From contig JAPNXP010000010.1 in the NCBI GenBank assembly GCA_028753945.1, positions 5,087,042 to 5,151,041 on the forward strand: a DNA stretch of 64,000 nucleotides, read 5' to 3'. The notes under the pieces were generated by a model, which saw only the letters and a program-made list of their open reading frames with translations, was not told the DNA's origin and made no database searches. Below, piece by piece: positions 24,211-35,639 of the stretch. Origin of the DNA: Hexactinellida sp. DTS-2022. Taxonomy: Eukaryota; Porifera; Hexactinellida. The number at the start of each line of letters is the position of its first letter. Within the stretch, counting starts at the first letter, position 1. The position numbers and the translations under genes were made by a program.

Positions 24211-26002
24211 ACCACGGACTACTAGATACCCGGACGCGACAAAGCCAAACCACAGTCAAAAATGCGTAGGCTGAACATTGTATGACTGAAAATATGGTAA
24301 ATTCTGTATTTTTAGTCACTAAATTTGGTATCTAACACAATCTTTGGGCGCTGAATTCAAAAATGACAATTTCAAGGTTCAAAAACTCACTCCCCGCCCT
24401 AATTTTGGCAAAAAGGCGTGGTCACACCCAAATATGGTCAATTCCATATTTTTGTTCTATTACTTCATCATAACACTAAATTCGAAATATCCTCAACTAG
24501 GAATGATATTGTTGAAAATATGATTAATAAATTGTTCAGCTAAATATATATCACTACGTTACGGTCGTGACCTTCGGTATACAAGGCCTGACTTGCTAGG
24601 CGAAAATTTGTGTACCATGGATTACTTAAAGTGCATTGAAAAATGGAGAATTGATCTTTATTCGAATAATTAGCAATGATAGAGCTGAAAAGTGTATTAT
24701 AGCTATATAGGAATATGGTATCCAGGTATACATAGCACCCACCAGAATTGTGATATGTCATCATCTGATGACGTTATGGTAATTTTGGTTGCGAATTATC
24801 TTGTTTTTCTAGCATACTTTTAACATAGTTAAACGCGTTATAAATGTTCAAAATTGGAACATGGTTATACCCAGAAGTAGTTGAATAAAATATATCGAAA
24901 TTATAAATGGAATGTTGACACATTCCTCGGTTGCCATGGAAAATGTATATTTCCTAAAATGTGCCATAACTCAAAGACTATGAATGTTATGTAAACTAGA
25001 CTGGTACTGATCTGTCCGGAATAGGTAACTTCCTATTCATTGATAATACATTTTCTATGCCTAACTTCAATAATCTTTGAGATAGTGAGTCATTACCTAA
25101 TAATGAATTAAGTGTTAATTATCTCATTATCTCAAAGATTATTGAGTTAGGCATAGAAAATGTATTATCAATGAATAGGAAGTTACCTATTCCGGACAGA
25201 TCAGTACCAGTCTAGTTTACATAACATTCATAGTTTTTGAGTTATGGCACATTTTAGGAAATATACATTTTCCATGGCAACCGAGGAATGTGTCAACATT
25301 CCATTTATAATTTCGATATATTTTATTCAACTACTTCTGGGTATAACCATGTTCCAATTTTGAACATTTATAACGCGTTTAATTATGTTAAAAGTATGCT
25401 AGAAAAACAAGATAATTCGCAACCAAAATTACCATAACGTCATCAGATGATGACATATCACAATTCTGGTGGGTGCTATGTATACCTGGATACCATATTC
25501 CTATATAGCTATAATACACTTTTCAGCTCTATCATTGCTAATTATTCGAATAAAGATCAATTCTCCATTTTTCAATGCACTTTAAGTAATCCATGGTACA
25601 CAAATTTTCGCCTAGCAAGTCAGGCCTTGTATACCGAAGGTCACGACCGTAACGTAGTGATATATATTTAGCTGAACAATTTATTAATCATATTTTCAAC
25701 AATATCATTCCTAGTTAAGAGGATATTTCGAATTTAGTGTTATGATGAAGTAATAGAACAAAAATATGGAATTGACCATATTTGGGTGTGACCACGCCTT
25801 TTTGCCAAAATTAGGGCGGGGAGTGAGTTTTTGAACCTTGAAATTGTCATTTTTGAATTCAGCGCCCAAAGATTGTGTTAGATACCAAATTTAGTGACTA
25901 AAAATACAGAATTTACCATATTTTCAGTCATACAATGTTCAGCCTACGCATTTTTGACTGTGGTTTGGCTTTGTCGCGTCCGGGTATCTAGTAGTCCGTG
26001 GT
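24211..26002. mobile_element. Foldback element, copy 2 (1.8-kb near-perfect palindrome)
   Basis: ACCACGGACTACTAGATACC at 24211 is answered by its reverse complement ending at 26002, putting the axis near 25106. Arms of about 895 bp look almost identical throughout, with only scattered changes. The inner two-thirds is the same core as at 7632-8633. Mirror 74-codon frames (24540-24764 minus, 25447-25671 plus) are artefacts of symmetry. I did not find a convincing target duplication beyond the ends. Confidence 0.9.
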
Positions 26003-26555
26003 GCTACGCACCTCAAGTTAACGGCCGCTGTGCGGCCTTACTCCTCACACTTTCCACTATGAAAATGGTAGAAAGGGACGTTATGATTTTGAATTTTCAT
26101 TAATTTGTTGACCTATTTGTGTGAACAACAACAACAACAACAATAAATACTCATATTAGAATTTATAAATGCGAAATTCGTGTTCAGCATACTTGTTTAC
26201 CTATTATAACATTTGTTTACCTATTATAGCATTTGAAAGTTAGTTTATATCCCAATATTAATTGGGGTTTCTTATCTCCCATCACTTTAATATAATCCGG
26301 ACAAACACACACACAAACACACAAACAACAATCGAGATTTAATAATACGAGCCCTTCGGTCTCGTAATATAGATGTGATTATTTTTCTTCAAAGGAATTA
26401 AAATATTCTTGTTTTTATTGTCCAAAAATATTCTTAACCTATTGGAATTCCTCAAGTTTTTGTTAGAATTCGCATCGATTACAAAATTATCATCCTATTT
26501 ACAAACAACCCTTAGCTGACTGATTAAGAATATATTTCATGTTAATTAATTATTA

Positions 26556-26775
26556 CTAGCGCGCTTCGCTTGCTAGGTCGCTTCGCGGCAGAACACAACC
26601 ACACACCAACCGCTTCGCGGTTGGTGTGTGGTTGATATACTCCTAATATTGATTATAAAGCGTAAATAGGCCTAAATAGTCAAATTTAACAATGTTTTAA
26701 TGATTACGTCATCATGCGATAATGAGTAAGCATTTTGGCAATCTGGTGTGACCAACGTGTCTGCATCATTAATGT
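26556..26775 (-). mobile_element. Helitron-like terminal repeat, copy 2
   Basis: Closely matches 103-330: CTAG terminus on the minus strand next to a T, the GCGCGCTTCGCTTGCTAGGTCGC-type inner hairpin region, and the CACACACCAACCGC hairpin near 26612. The second copy supports a real family. The 5' end was not found. Confidence 0.45.
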
Positions 26776-27013
26776 ACATGTTCTCTTAAATTTTAAGATT
26801 TTTATCTCTTAAAGGGCGCGAATTGTGTGCGATTAAGTGAATTTTTAGGTTCTCGAAATGTGACAATGACGTCATAACTTGTCGAGGTGTGAGAAATTTT
26901 GAGTGGAAACCTCAACTTGTTGGCGGGTGCCAAAAGTTACCCCTATTTGCCAAAAATCCCATTTGGAAACCGTCCACTTTCTTCAATCAACTCGTAACAT
27001 ACAAACAAATATA

Positions 27014-27596
27014 TATGTTATGTCGATTTTGTCAAATGTTGATTTTGCAAAATCAACATGAATCAACGGAACTAAAACAAGTGTTCGACTTTGGCTATAT
27101 TACTCGGATAAGACTAGGTTTTATTGCATTTTGTTCAGAATTCGTTTCATCCAAGTATATATATCGACTTGTATGAAGAATTTCTTTTAGCAAAATGAAA
27201 TTTTTACTAGAATGAAAAAATATTCCAGGGTGATTTTGCAAAATCAACGAATAAAATATGTCGATTTTATAAAATCAACATTTTTAATTACTTGATTTTG
27301 TAAAATCGACATTTTTGATTTGTTGATTTTGTAAAATCGACATTTCTAATTAGTTGATTTTGTAAAATCGACATTCTGAAATGTAGATTTTACAAAATCA
27401 ACATTTCAGAATGTCTATTTTACAAAATCAACTAATAAAAAATGTTGATTTTATAAAATCAACAAATTAAAAATGTCGATTTTATAAAATCAACTATTTT
27501 ACAAATTAAACTTAAGTTTGTATGTTGATTTTACAAAATCGACATTTTGGATGTTGATTTTGTAAAATCGACTATTTGACAAATCGACATAACATA
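27014..27596. mobile_element. Inverted-repeat element filled with GATTTTRYAAAATC palindromes
   Basis: Left end ATGTTATGTCGATTTTGTCA and right end TGACAAATCGACATAACAT are inverted copies. Between them about a dozen and a half near-palindromes of the form GTCGATTTTGTAAAATCGAC or TTGATTTTACAAAATCAAC are spaced at about 20-35 bp from about 27230 onward. No coding potential. The flanks are TATA-rich, so no target duplication can be assigned. Confidence 0.65.
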
Positions 27597-27599
27597 TAC

Positions 27600-28430
27600 A
27601 CATATACATATACACATATACAGGTTTGTGTTTTAACTGTATAGATTAATTATTAATTTATTATATATGATTTTTGAAATTTATTTACGTATCCTAAGTT
27701 AAACATTTCTCTACTTGTATAACTCTCTGCCAAGGTTACAAGGTAATTCGATATCAATTTAATTAAATAGACCCATTAAATAAATCCGATATTTTTATTA
27801 TAATTGAAATCTTGTAATAAGGTCTTTTAAATTACAACTTTTTGAGTATATCGAAACTGTTAACTTCCACCACCGATCGCCTTCACAACAACAACAACAA
27901 CAAGTTCGTTTATTCTTATCACAGTTACATTTTCATGATGTAGTATTTATGATTGATTATACGTATATTTATTCATACTTTGAGTTAGGCCTTTAGATGG
28001 TTTGTTAGTATGGATTAGCAGACTTCATCAATTAGTTTAAATATATTGTGCATAATAGAAAGATTTTCTGAGTCTGCAATTTGATTGATTAGAAATAAAT
28101 TCATATAACCAATCAATCATTTGTCTATTCTATTGCATGTTTTTCTTTACTATTATTTGGATTCGCGCTTCCTTATCGTGCAACTGAAATTTATTGAGCT
28201 ACTATTGGGAGTATTTGAATTTCCCAAACAAATTACATTGTATAGCATTCTTATTAAGGGGACTCTATGAGGAATATATTAAATACACCACAGAGATGTA
28301 TAATTATAAATGATTAGTTTCAAGGCGTAGTAAGGCCGTGCAGCGGCCCTCAATTGAGGCGTGAAGCACTATGATATAATATACCCAGAAGTATAATTAG
28401 ACTAGGTCACTAGGATATTATATGGGGGTA
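27600..28430. other. Repeat-poor intergenic spacer
   Basis: No ORF or RNA gene recognised. A short ACAACAACAACA run is near 27890, and a GC-containing word (GCGTAGTAAGGCCGTGCAGCGG, near 28325) shared in part with 755-790 and 26010-26045. Confidence 0.4.
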
Positions 28431-28432
28431 TA

Positions 28433-28524
28433 CCTTATTATAGGAAATTAACGCGCCATGACATTAACGCGAATTGCTCCAATTCGCGTTAATTTCATTG
28501 CGCGTTAATTTCCTATAATAAGGT
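28433..28524. mobile_element. Short palindromic MITE (CCTTATTATAGGAAATTAACGCG ends)
   Basis: TA-flanked; CCTTATTATAGGAAATTAAC at the left is answered by GTTAATTTCCTATAATAAGG at the right. The middle is a second inverted pair around GCGAATTGCTCCAATTCGC. A longer relative is at 45389-45710. Confidence 0.7.
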
Positions 28525-29117
28525 AATACCTTTTCTTATGCACAAAATTCTAATTTATTAATTATCTAATTAGCTTCACAAATCTAATTCGAATAATCTA
28601 TTTTTTGAGAAATTAGGATAATTTAGATATTATTTTTCTTGGCTCTTTTCAGAGTCAGAGTTTAAATCCTGTTATTAATCCTTTATCGTATCGTATTTAT
28701 TCGAATAGTAACCCCCTAATATTATTATTTGCGATTAATGTTAAATATACTTACCTGGGTAACTATATATCCGGGAATAAATATCACACGCCACACAAGC
28801 ACTTTGAGGAAATTTGGTCAATACATATATTAATTAATGGCATGTAACGTATTTCCTCAAATAGCAAATAATAGTTCAACTCAAAAAATAACTTCCTGAG
28901 GGCGACTAAAAGTCAATAATACTGGGTTAATTATAATTTAATAATCCTGGTTTACTGTTTGTCAGTTTCCTGAGTTTGAAGCAATAAATATGACTGTATT
29001 TAACGAGAAAGTATGCATCATATAATACTTTTGGATTTTCCGAAAGAGTAAATCCCTTCGAGGCCGCCAGTCCTCTTGGCGGTCCTTGCTACCTTGTACG
29101 TTATTTCTATTCACCAG

Positions 29118-30323
29118 ATGGCCTCAGCTAGAGAAGTATCGAGCATGGATGTAAAGTTGCAAGCACTGAAGCTAGAGATATTACAAACCTTTGAGGAGCT
29201 AAGCCGATGTCTATTAGAACATAGAGATATTCTGTTGTCTCGTATAGCAAGAATGAAAGAGGAACACGATAAGAATTCTGAATTAGAAAAAGCCATTAAA
29301 CAGCTGAAAATATCAAGGGATAATATACTGGCGACAATGACTAGCAACTTAATAGGGCATTCCCTGGATACAGTTAGAGAGACATTAGACAGGGACATAG
29401 AATTGAAAGTCGCTGAAAAGTCTGCAGTAGATAACTTGGAGTATGTTGAGTTTCGTTGTTTTTCTGCGAAGATTAGAAATGCGATAGAAGAGAGTGATCT
29501 GATTGAATTAATACCGGAATACGTGGGGAGAGAAAATCCGGTTCTTAAGAAATGTGGACTTGGTTCTGGAAATGGACATTTGAACAGTCCTAGAGGAATA
29601 TCAATCGATAACATTAAGAACGAAGTTTACATCGTTGACAAAAATAATAGTCGTATTCAAGTGCTCAATACTGAGGGGAATTATTTACGTTCATTCGGAA
29701 CCGACCACCTGAATGAACCATGGGGTATCTGTGTGTCTCAAGACGGAGTATTTGTAACGGATAAAGCAAGAGAATGTTTGTTGAAATTTACTCTCAGTGG
29801 ACAATTTGTTAAGGAAACCGGCTGTAGAGGCAATGCACCAGGGCGTTTTAAGGGAATTTCTGGTTTGTGTTATGACTCTGGATCGATTTACGTATGTGAT
29901 GGTAATTTGCAGCGAATTCAAGTATTCAATTTAGATCTTCGATTTGTAAAACGGTTCGGTATTGGTGAAATAATGTTGCCTAGGAGCATTGCTATTTATT
30001 CAGTCTCCCTCTATATCCTATCACAAGATCAAAATGTGATATATTGCTATAAACGAGACGGTACTTTTCTGAGGAAAATAAAGTTAACTGGACAAGAGAA
30101 ACAAATGACAGCTGCTCTCTTCTTCACAATAGATAAGAAAGGCAATTTCATAATTTCTGACAGTCAAATTCACGAATTACGAATTTTTTCACCAAATGGA
30201 GTACTGAAGCATGTATTGGGTAGAGAACACTTGACATTCTCAACTGGTGTTACACTAGATAACTCTGGTAACATTATTTGTGTATGCAATGGTAATAGTC
30301 ATGACCGCTTCCAGAAATATTAA
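29118..30323 (+). CDS. Coiled-coil / NHL-repeat protein (TRIM-NHL-like without RING)
   Basis: 401 residues, uninterrupted. Residues ~1-130 are heptad-rich helix (LQALKLEILQTFEELSRC, LLSRIARMKEEHDK, IKQLKISRDN), typical of the coiled coil in TRIM proteins. Residues ~140-401 form NHL-type beta-propeller repeats: LNSPRGISID..NEVYIVDKNNSRIQVLNTEG, LNEPWGICVSQDGVFVTDKA, FKGISGLCYDSGSIYVCDGN, LPRSIAIYSVSLYILSQD, FTIDKKGNFIISDSQIHELR, FSTGVTLDNSGNIICVCNGN. That is about six blades, a closed propeller. No RING or B-box precedes it. The first ATG (29118) follows a TTCACCAG acceptor-like site, so a 5' non-coding exon is possible. In the family the propeller binds RNA or protein. Two decayed relatives lie downstream. 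Confidence 0.85.
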   Translation: MASAREVSSMDVKLQALKLEILQTFEELSRCLLEHRDILLSRIARMKEEHDKNSELEKAIKQLKISRDNILATMTSNLIGHSLDTVRETLDRDIELKVAEKSAVDNLEYVEFRCFSAKIRNAIEESDLIELIPEYVGRENPVLKKCGLGSGNGHLNSPRGISIDNIKNEVYIVDKNNSRIQVLNTEGNYLRSFGTDHLNEPWGICVSQDGVFVTDKARECLLKFTLSGQFVKETGCRGNAPGRFKGISGLCYDSGSIYVCDGNLQRIQVFNLDLRFVKRFGIGEIMLPRSIAIYSVSLYILSQDQNVIYCYKRDGTFLRKIKLTGQEKQMTAALFFTIDKKGNFIISDSQIHELRIFSPNGVLKHVLGREHLTFSTGVTLDNSGNIICVCNGNSHDRFQKY

Positions 30324-30375
30324 TAATTAAACTTTATGCATGTATATAATTAATTTTTCCTGTGTGTTAAATCTT

Positions 30376-30381
30376 AATAAA
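30376..30381 (+). terminator. Polyadenylation signal of the NHL gene
   Basis: AATAAA about 53 bp after the stop codon, followed by T-rich sequence. Position and hexamer are as expected; no transcript evidence. Confidence 0.5.
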
Positions 30382-31034
30382 TTCCTCATTTTGTGAATTT
30401 ATTATATTTTAATTCAATACAACCCAAAACAATTGTATTACAATTAAGCTAAGAAATTTGATGAGAATATATACAGTTTAATTTAATTAGTACGAACACC
30501 AGGGGACTTTTAAAATCCGCTCGCCTTATCCGGAATTCATATTAACCGGTGTCATTGTATTGAAAAAGTCTGAAATAGTGTTGTACTATTACTATGAGGT
30601 TATACTGAATGTATTTTTAAGCTAGTTTGTGAAATATTTTTGAGAATTGAATATTATTACAGAGTACACGCAAGATATATACAAACAGGAAATAAAGAGG
30701 ATTCCACAAGCTATAATGGAGTCTTAGAAGAATCATCTTAAGAATCTTATACTAAATGCATTATCACTAATTTCATTATTGTAATATTGTTATACTAGTC
30801 TAGTAATTGAATTGTCCCTGAAAATTGTTGGAGTTTTAGTGATATTTCTACTTGGGAATACCAACTATTGGTTACTATTCGATCACGTCAATTCGATACC
30901 GAAATTTCGATACACGACTTAGATAATACACGTTGTAAATTGTTTATATATAGGTAAACAAGTACTTTATTTAATTGATTGGGTTGCAGAGATAGTAATA
31001 ATAATTATTAAACTAAAAATATATTGGTCATTAC

Positions 31035-31185
31035 CAGTGGCGGCGCCAGGGGGAGGGGGGCCATGGCCCCCCCTCTTTTGAGGCTGGTCCCCCTAGAATA
31101 ACCTTGCTCTACAGTGTGGCTACCCCTGAAATCCCCCCTGGCCCCCCCTGAGCTCCCCTACCTGAAAATCCTGGCGCCGCCTCTG
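31035..31185. mobile_element. hAT-like MITE (CAGTGGCGGCGCCAGG ends)
   Basis: Flanks GTCATTAC and GTCATTAT agree at 7 of 8 positions. Ends CAGTGGCGGCGCCAGG and CCTGGCGCCGCCTCTG are inverted copies; the interior is runs of C and G (GGGGGGCCATGGCCCCCC). Sits inside the decayed MULE. Confidence 0.75.
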
Positions 31186-31199
31186 GTCATTATGTTGTT

Positions 31200-32480
31200 T
31201 GGATACAAATTGATGCGCCACTCCACGCAAGAATTCCATCTTTGGCCTGTATTAAAAACTTAAGACAAGTTCCTTGAGTGCCATACTTGTGCTTTGGTCT
31301 CTTTGTCTCTTGGTTGGTCTAGACTCTAGACCCTGCAATAAATTTGGCCTGCTTAAACTCAAAAATAGCTTGTTCACGTTTCAGAGCATTGATGAATTTC
31401 CATATACTTGGGTGATGACAGCCGACTGACGCGTTAAAGGAACGATGCCAGGCTTCTACTGCATTATTTGTTCGTAGCAATCCAAAGGGAGTCTATAGGT
31501 AATAATTCCACATAGAGATGGGAAACAGAGGAGCCTGAATACCTCCTGGTAGAACACGTCCTATGTAAGTGTTTTCAAAGTAGAGGATAAGATCTCTTAC
31601 ACCAGTTATAGGAAGTTGTTCAGCTACAACTTACAAGTGCGAACAGCTGAGGAACCTCATCAGGTGCTGCGAAAGCCAGAGCTGGTAACAACCTGATATG
31701 AATTGCCAATTCTGCATCTTGACTGTATCTCGCTTGTAAACAAACTAATTGTACCTTCCTCCAAACATTTTGAGTCAGATGGAAGAAACATCTTTTTACC
31801 TGTGTGTTCGGCCACAGTTGCTGAAAGCTATTGATTGAAGCCTTCTCATGTGCAAAGGGTGGGCCTGAGGACACAGTAGTTGTATTTGATTGCACATTCT
31901 TGTGTACGTAACTTGTGTTTTGTTTGGTAACAAGATGAACAGGCTAGGTAAGACATGTCCATCTAGTAAAGAGTTTGGTCCACCACGCACTGCATGGATC
32001 ACATACACTTGCTGGAACAGTGTTGGAGCTGTCTTAAATGTTCTATCTGCTAACCAATGTTGTGAATTGATTAGCATATCAACATTTTGACATCTCCCAA
32101 AATTAGAATCCTTTCTGGACTGGGACCAGAATCGTAAAGGAGAAATATCTCTCCTTAGCTGTGCTTCTATATTCCATTGGAATCTCGAGTTCAAGTAGAT
32201 TGAGAGGTTGTGCGGGGGATGAAAGTACTCGTTGACGCTAACGTTGAATAGTGCGTTTCAAGCTGTCAAGTTTTGGTAATTTTGCAGCTATGCCCTCTGA
32301 AACCGTCAAGAGACTGTTTCTAACAATTTGATGTTTGCTATCTTGTGTAGATTTTGCTATCTTGTGTAGATTTTGCCTTTCTTTTAATTCGTGTTTTCGT
32401 TTCATAAAAAATCGTTTTCGGCTAGCTTGTATCCACCTCTACTAGACTGGAGCAGTCGAAATTATTGTTGAAATTCCGAC
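31200..32480 (-). pseudogene. MULE transposase ruin, relative of the 1.6-3.6 kb copy
   Basis: Minus-strand fragments: HWLADRTFKTAPTLFQQVYV and FILLPNKTQVTYTRM at 32090-31890, then INSFQQLWPNTQVKRCFFHL and QNVWRKVQLVC at 31850-31735, then LPALAFAAPDEVPQLF toward 31640. The D of the ADGTF core motif reads as DRTF here, and several frameshifts break it. It is more decayed than the copy at 1595-3617 and clearly the same family. A further C-terminal stretch may run to 31380. Confidence 0.7.
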
Positions 32481-32886
32481 ATTTTGTAAGCTTACGTATT
32501 TTCGAGTAAATTTGTTTAATCAAACTATTCTATTTATAACGATAGTCTAAATCATCTTTGTATTAACTGTCACCTAGATGTTTGTCATTTTCAATCAGAA
32601 AAATGGAAATCAGATCAAATATTAAATTGTGAAAGATCAACAAAGATTCATTGTACAACGTGTATCGAAGTGTCGTGTATGAAATAGTCGTGTATAGAAA
32701 TGTCGGTATCGAAATGTCGTGCATGACATTTGATAGGAAAATATGCATATACACCTTTTTTGAATAATGTGCGACCTTATTTCTATACATATGTACATTA
32801 TTTCTCTAAATTTTATCTTGTTCCTGTGTTGTCCTTGATGGAGAATTTCTTATGGTTTGCATATTCGGAATATGCATATAAATATA

Positions 32887-33320
32887 CAGTCAACTCCCAT
32901 TATAACGAAGTGCTCGGGACCGTAATTTCATTTCGTTATAAGCGGAGTTTGGTATAGCCGGAGTTCGTTATAAGCGGAGTTTTATCTTAAAAGAGTTCAT
33001 TACAAGTTGAATTTCGTTGTAACCGGAGTTCATTAAAAACGGATTTCGTTATAACCGGAGGTCATTATAACTTATAAGCAGAACTCGTTGTAACCGGAGT
33101 TCATTATAAACGGATTTCATTATAACCGGAGTAAAATCAATTGCTTAGCGGCTATATGGGATTTAAATTACTTCGTTATAAGCTGAATTTCGTTATATCC
33201 ATTTCATTGTAACCGAAGTTTAATAATGTAATAAGATTGAAGGATTTCCGGACCATTGAATGACTTCGTTATAAGCAGCTACTTCGTTATATCTAACTTG
33301 GTTATCACGGGAGTTGACTG
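32887..33320. mobile_element. pogo/Tigger-like MITE (CAGTCAACTCCC ends)
   Basis: TA on both sides. Ends CAGTCAACTCCCATTATAAC and GTTATCACGGGAGTTGACTG are inverted. The interior is degenerate repeats of TTCGTTATAACCGGAGTTCA, about 30 bp apart: a subterminal motif expanded through the element. Confidence 0.75.
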
Positions 33321-33938
33321 TACTATAATTCGGCGGACATTGTACATAATTATAAGATTATTTGTTATTTTTAAAGCATAGCTATAATTTATAATTTTTT
33401 CTGTTTATTGAATATTACTCTTTAAAGAATACCTACATTTTTAGCAGTTCTTTCTAATCTGATGATAGTTTTTAAGATTCTTGACTTCATCCAGTACAGT
33501 CGAAACCGTTTTTTCTAACAAAATATTTGCATTAAATAAAGTAAGAAAAATCAGATAATTAGAACAACCCGATTGAAAATAAAACAAATTTGGAATTTCT
33601 TACACATGTAGGATAAAAAGAAAAACCTGTTTCGACTGTACGTGAATTATTCCAGAAAATTTATCTTTAAGTAGAGAAAAACAAATCAAATTATTTATTT
33701 TTACCAAAAAGTTCATCTCAACAGCAAATTGTAATATATTTAAGACCGTCACTATATTGGTTGGAATCTCGCTCCTTTTCTTCACATTAGATTCATTCAT
33801 GGACCCATTTGAATTATTCACCCTCATCTCATACTTTATTTCAACCAAAGATGAAACAGGTCAATCGTAACTAACAATAATTATATAAAATATTGTAATA
33901 ATAATCACAAATTAACGGCCAGAGTATAATTGCACGTA

Positions 33939-33996
33939 CAGTAAACTCTCGTTATAACGAAGTTATATCCGACTTGGTTATAACGGGAGTTTACTG
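33939..33996. mobile_element. 58-bp pogo/Tigger-like minimal MITE
   Basis: TA-flanked CAGTAAACTCTCGTTATAAC and GTTATAACGGGAGTTTACTG separated by less than 20 bp. Almost nothing but the two ends remains. Confidence 0.75.
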
Positions 33997-34460
33997 TAAG
34001 TATGTACTATACCCGTGCAACCTATGGGAATTTATATCTACGTATAACTTGTGATATTATCATAATTATTAATTAATTCGCAAGCCTTTAATATACAGCC
34101 AGTTCGGGTGTATAATTTGGCCTATTTATATACTTGAATGATGTAATAATTGTTACCAATGAAGTGCAGTTGATTTAATCCAATTATTCAGACATCTGGA
34201 CTGGTACCAGACCAGACGCGACCGGTCCATCACTGATTCCAACCTACATACTGGAAGGGTATACTATTTATTACATAATTGCACCATCGTTATTGCTTTC
34301 TAAATTCTCAGTACTTTCAACTATTTACTATTGTTATTTAGTTCTATAGAGACAGACAGAAGATACCAAACATAAACAACTACATCAAACCCATTGTCAA
34401 CCAGTGCCATCGTAATTTCTACACTAATTATGCTCAGTTAATTGTCTTTATTTTATGATA

Positions 34461-34886
34461 CAGTAGATGTCGGATATAAGAACATATCGGATATAAGCAC
34501 ACTATGTTGGAAAACGGTTGCCATATATCCTGTATAACATGGGCGTAAACTTCATCAAAAAACCCATGGTGCCACGACACTTTATTCATCCCCTAGTTAT
34601 ATATTTTTCTGGATAACTATTCATTTTGTGTTTCTGTGTCTTAATTAAAAAATTATTTAGCTCGCCATCTGCTAAATTAACTTTGTGGGGTTAATTTCGG
34701 TTTGAAAATGCCAGGGTGTCAGACACCTTTGGCACCATGGCATCACAGCCGCCAGGGTGCCAGGCACCCGCCGCACACCCCAAGTTTACGCCCCTGCTGT
34801 ATAATTTATGTCGGTTATAAGCACATGCCGGTTATAAGCACCTTAAGTGCAGTTCCCTACGATGTGCTTATAACCGGCATCCACTG
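34461..34886. mobile_element. pogo/Tigger-like MITE (CAGTAGATGTCGG ends)
   Basis: TA-flanked CAGTAGATGTCGGATATAAG and CTTATAACCGGCATCCACTG. Interior holds GGTTATAAGCAC repeats and is itself interrupted by the hAT-like MITE at 34538-34796. Confidence 0.7.
34538..34796. mobile_element. hAT-like MITE nested in a Tigger-like MITE
   Basis: Exact 8-bp duplication CTGTATAA (34530-34537 and 34797-34804). Ends CATGGGCGTAAACTT and AAGTTTACGCCCCTG are inverted copies. The interior has GGTGCC/GGCACC repeats on its right side. Confidence 0.8.
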
Positions 34887-35125
34887 TATATGGAATTTTA
34901 ACATAATCTACATAATATATGAATAAGTAGTATCATATGTACATACATTTGAGAATTACAGACATTGAGAAAGCTTATTTATTGTACCCCTGATGTCATA
35001 ATTAGGAATTACTTATTATTTATTGTATTCAGTACATTATACATTAATGAAAGTATCTTGTATATCAAAGTATTTAATTAATTAGTCTGTATACAACCAT
35101 AATATAACTTTATATCAATTGATTA

Positions 35126-35631
35126 CAGTGGCGTAGCCAGGGGAGGCCAAGGAGACCACATCCCCCCAACGTTTTCAAGTGGTATATGTTGAGACCAGGC
35201 ATGGGGCCAAGCCCCAAAGGGCTTAAGCCCTTTGGACTTAAGCCCATTTTTTAGAGGGCTTAAATCCGGACTTAAGTCCTCCTTTAATACAAAGGCTTAA
35301 GTCCGGACTTGGACTTAAGCCCTTTATAGATGAGCTTCAAGCCTTTTCAAGCCCTTTTTCAAGGCACTTATTCAATAAAATAAGGTATGGATTTCTTAAG
35401 TCCGGACTTAAGCCCTTTATTAAGGGCTTGAGCTTGGACTTAAGCCCTTTTTCAAAAAGGGCTTAGATAAAGGGCTTGGGCTTAAGCCCTTCTGATAAGG
35501 GATGGGCTTGGACTTAAGCCCTTTTGAAAGGGCTTGACCCCATGTCTGGTTGAGACGAATACATTCAGAAATATCTTTTGCACCTTAAATAACTGTTTGC
35601 TCCCCATTGAATATTTATGGGTACGCTACTG
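35126..35631. mobile_element. Outer hAT-like MITE (CAGTGGCGTAGCC ends)
   Basis: CAGTGGCGTAGCCAGGGG at the left and GGTACGCTACTG at the right are inverted. Flanks ATTGATTA and ATTTATTG agree at 6 of 8 positions, consistent with an old insertion. Hosts the inner element at 35196-35548. Confidence 0.6.
35196..35548. mobile_element. hAT-like MITE of GGGCTTAAGCCC repeats
   Basis: Exact 8-bp duplication GTTGAGAC (35188-35195, 35549-35556). Ends CAGGCATGGGGCCAAGCCC and GGGCTTGACCCCATGTCTG. Almost the whole 353-bp interior is AAGCCC and GGGCTT words, often joined as the palindrome GGGCTTAAGCCC. Nested in an older hAT-like element. Confidence 0.88.
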
Positions 35632-35639
35632 ATTTATTG

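Larger units (their letters stand above)
30890..32735. mobile_element. Second MULE, heavily decayed
   Basis: CGATACCGAAATTTCGATACACGAC near 30894 is matched in inverse by GTCGTGTATAG..GTCGGTATCG near 32680-32705. These end sequences have the same layout as the MULE at 1082-4090 (ACCGACAATTCGTAACACGAC). Between them are MULE transposase remains and a later hAT-like MITE. Limits approximate. Confidence 0.55.

Noticed and set aside
27230..27590. Regularly repeated palindromes as a CRISPR array
   Set aside because: Repeats are imperfect, spacing is irregular and short, no cas genes, and the block is bounded by inverted ends.
29076..29117. Extension of the NHL protein upstream to a TTG codon
   Set aside because: No ATG in the extension and an acceptor-like TTCACCAG directly precedes the ATG at 29118.
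29111..29614. 167-codon minus-strand ORF
   Set aside because: Complement of the coiled-coil part of the NHL gene; low-complexity translation without a domain.
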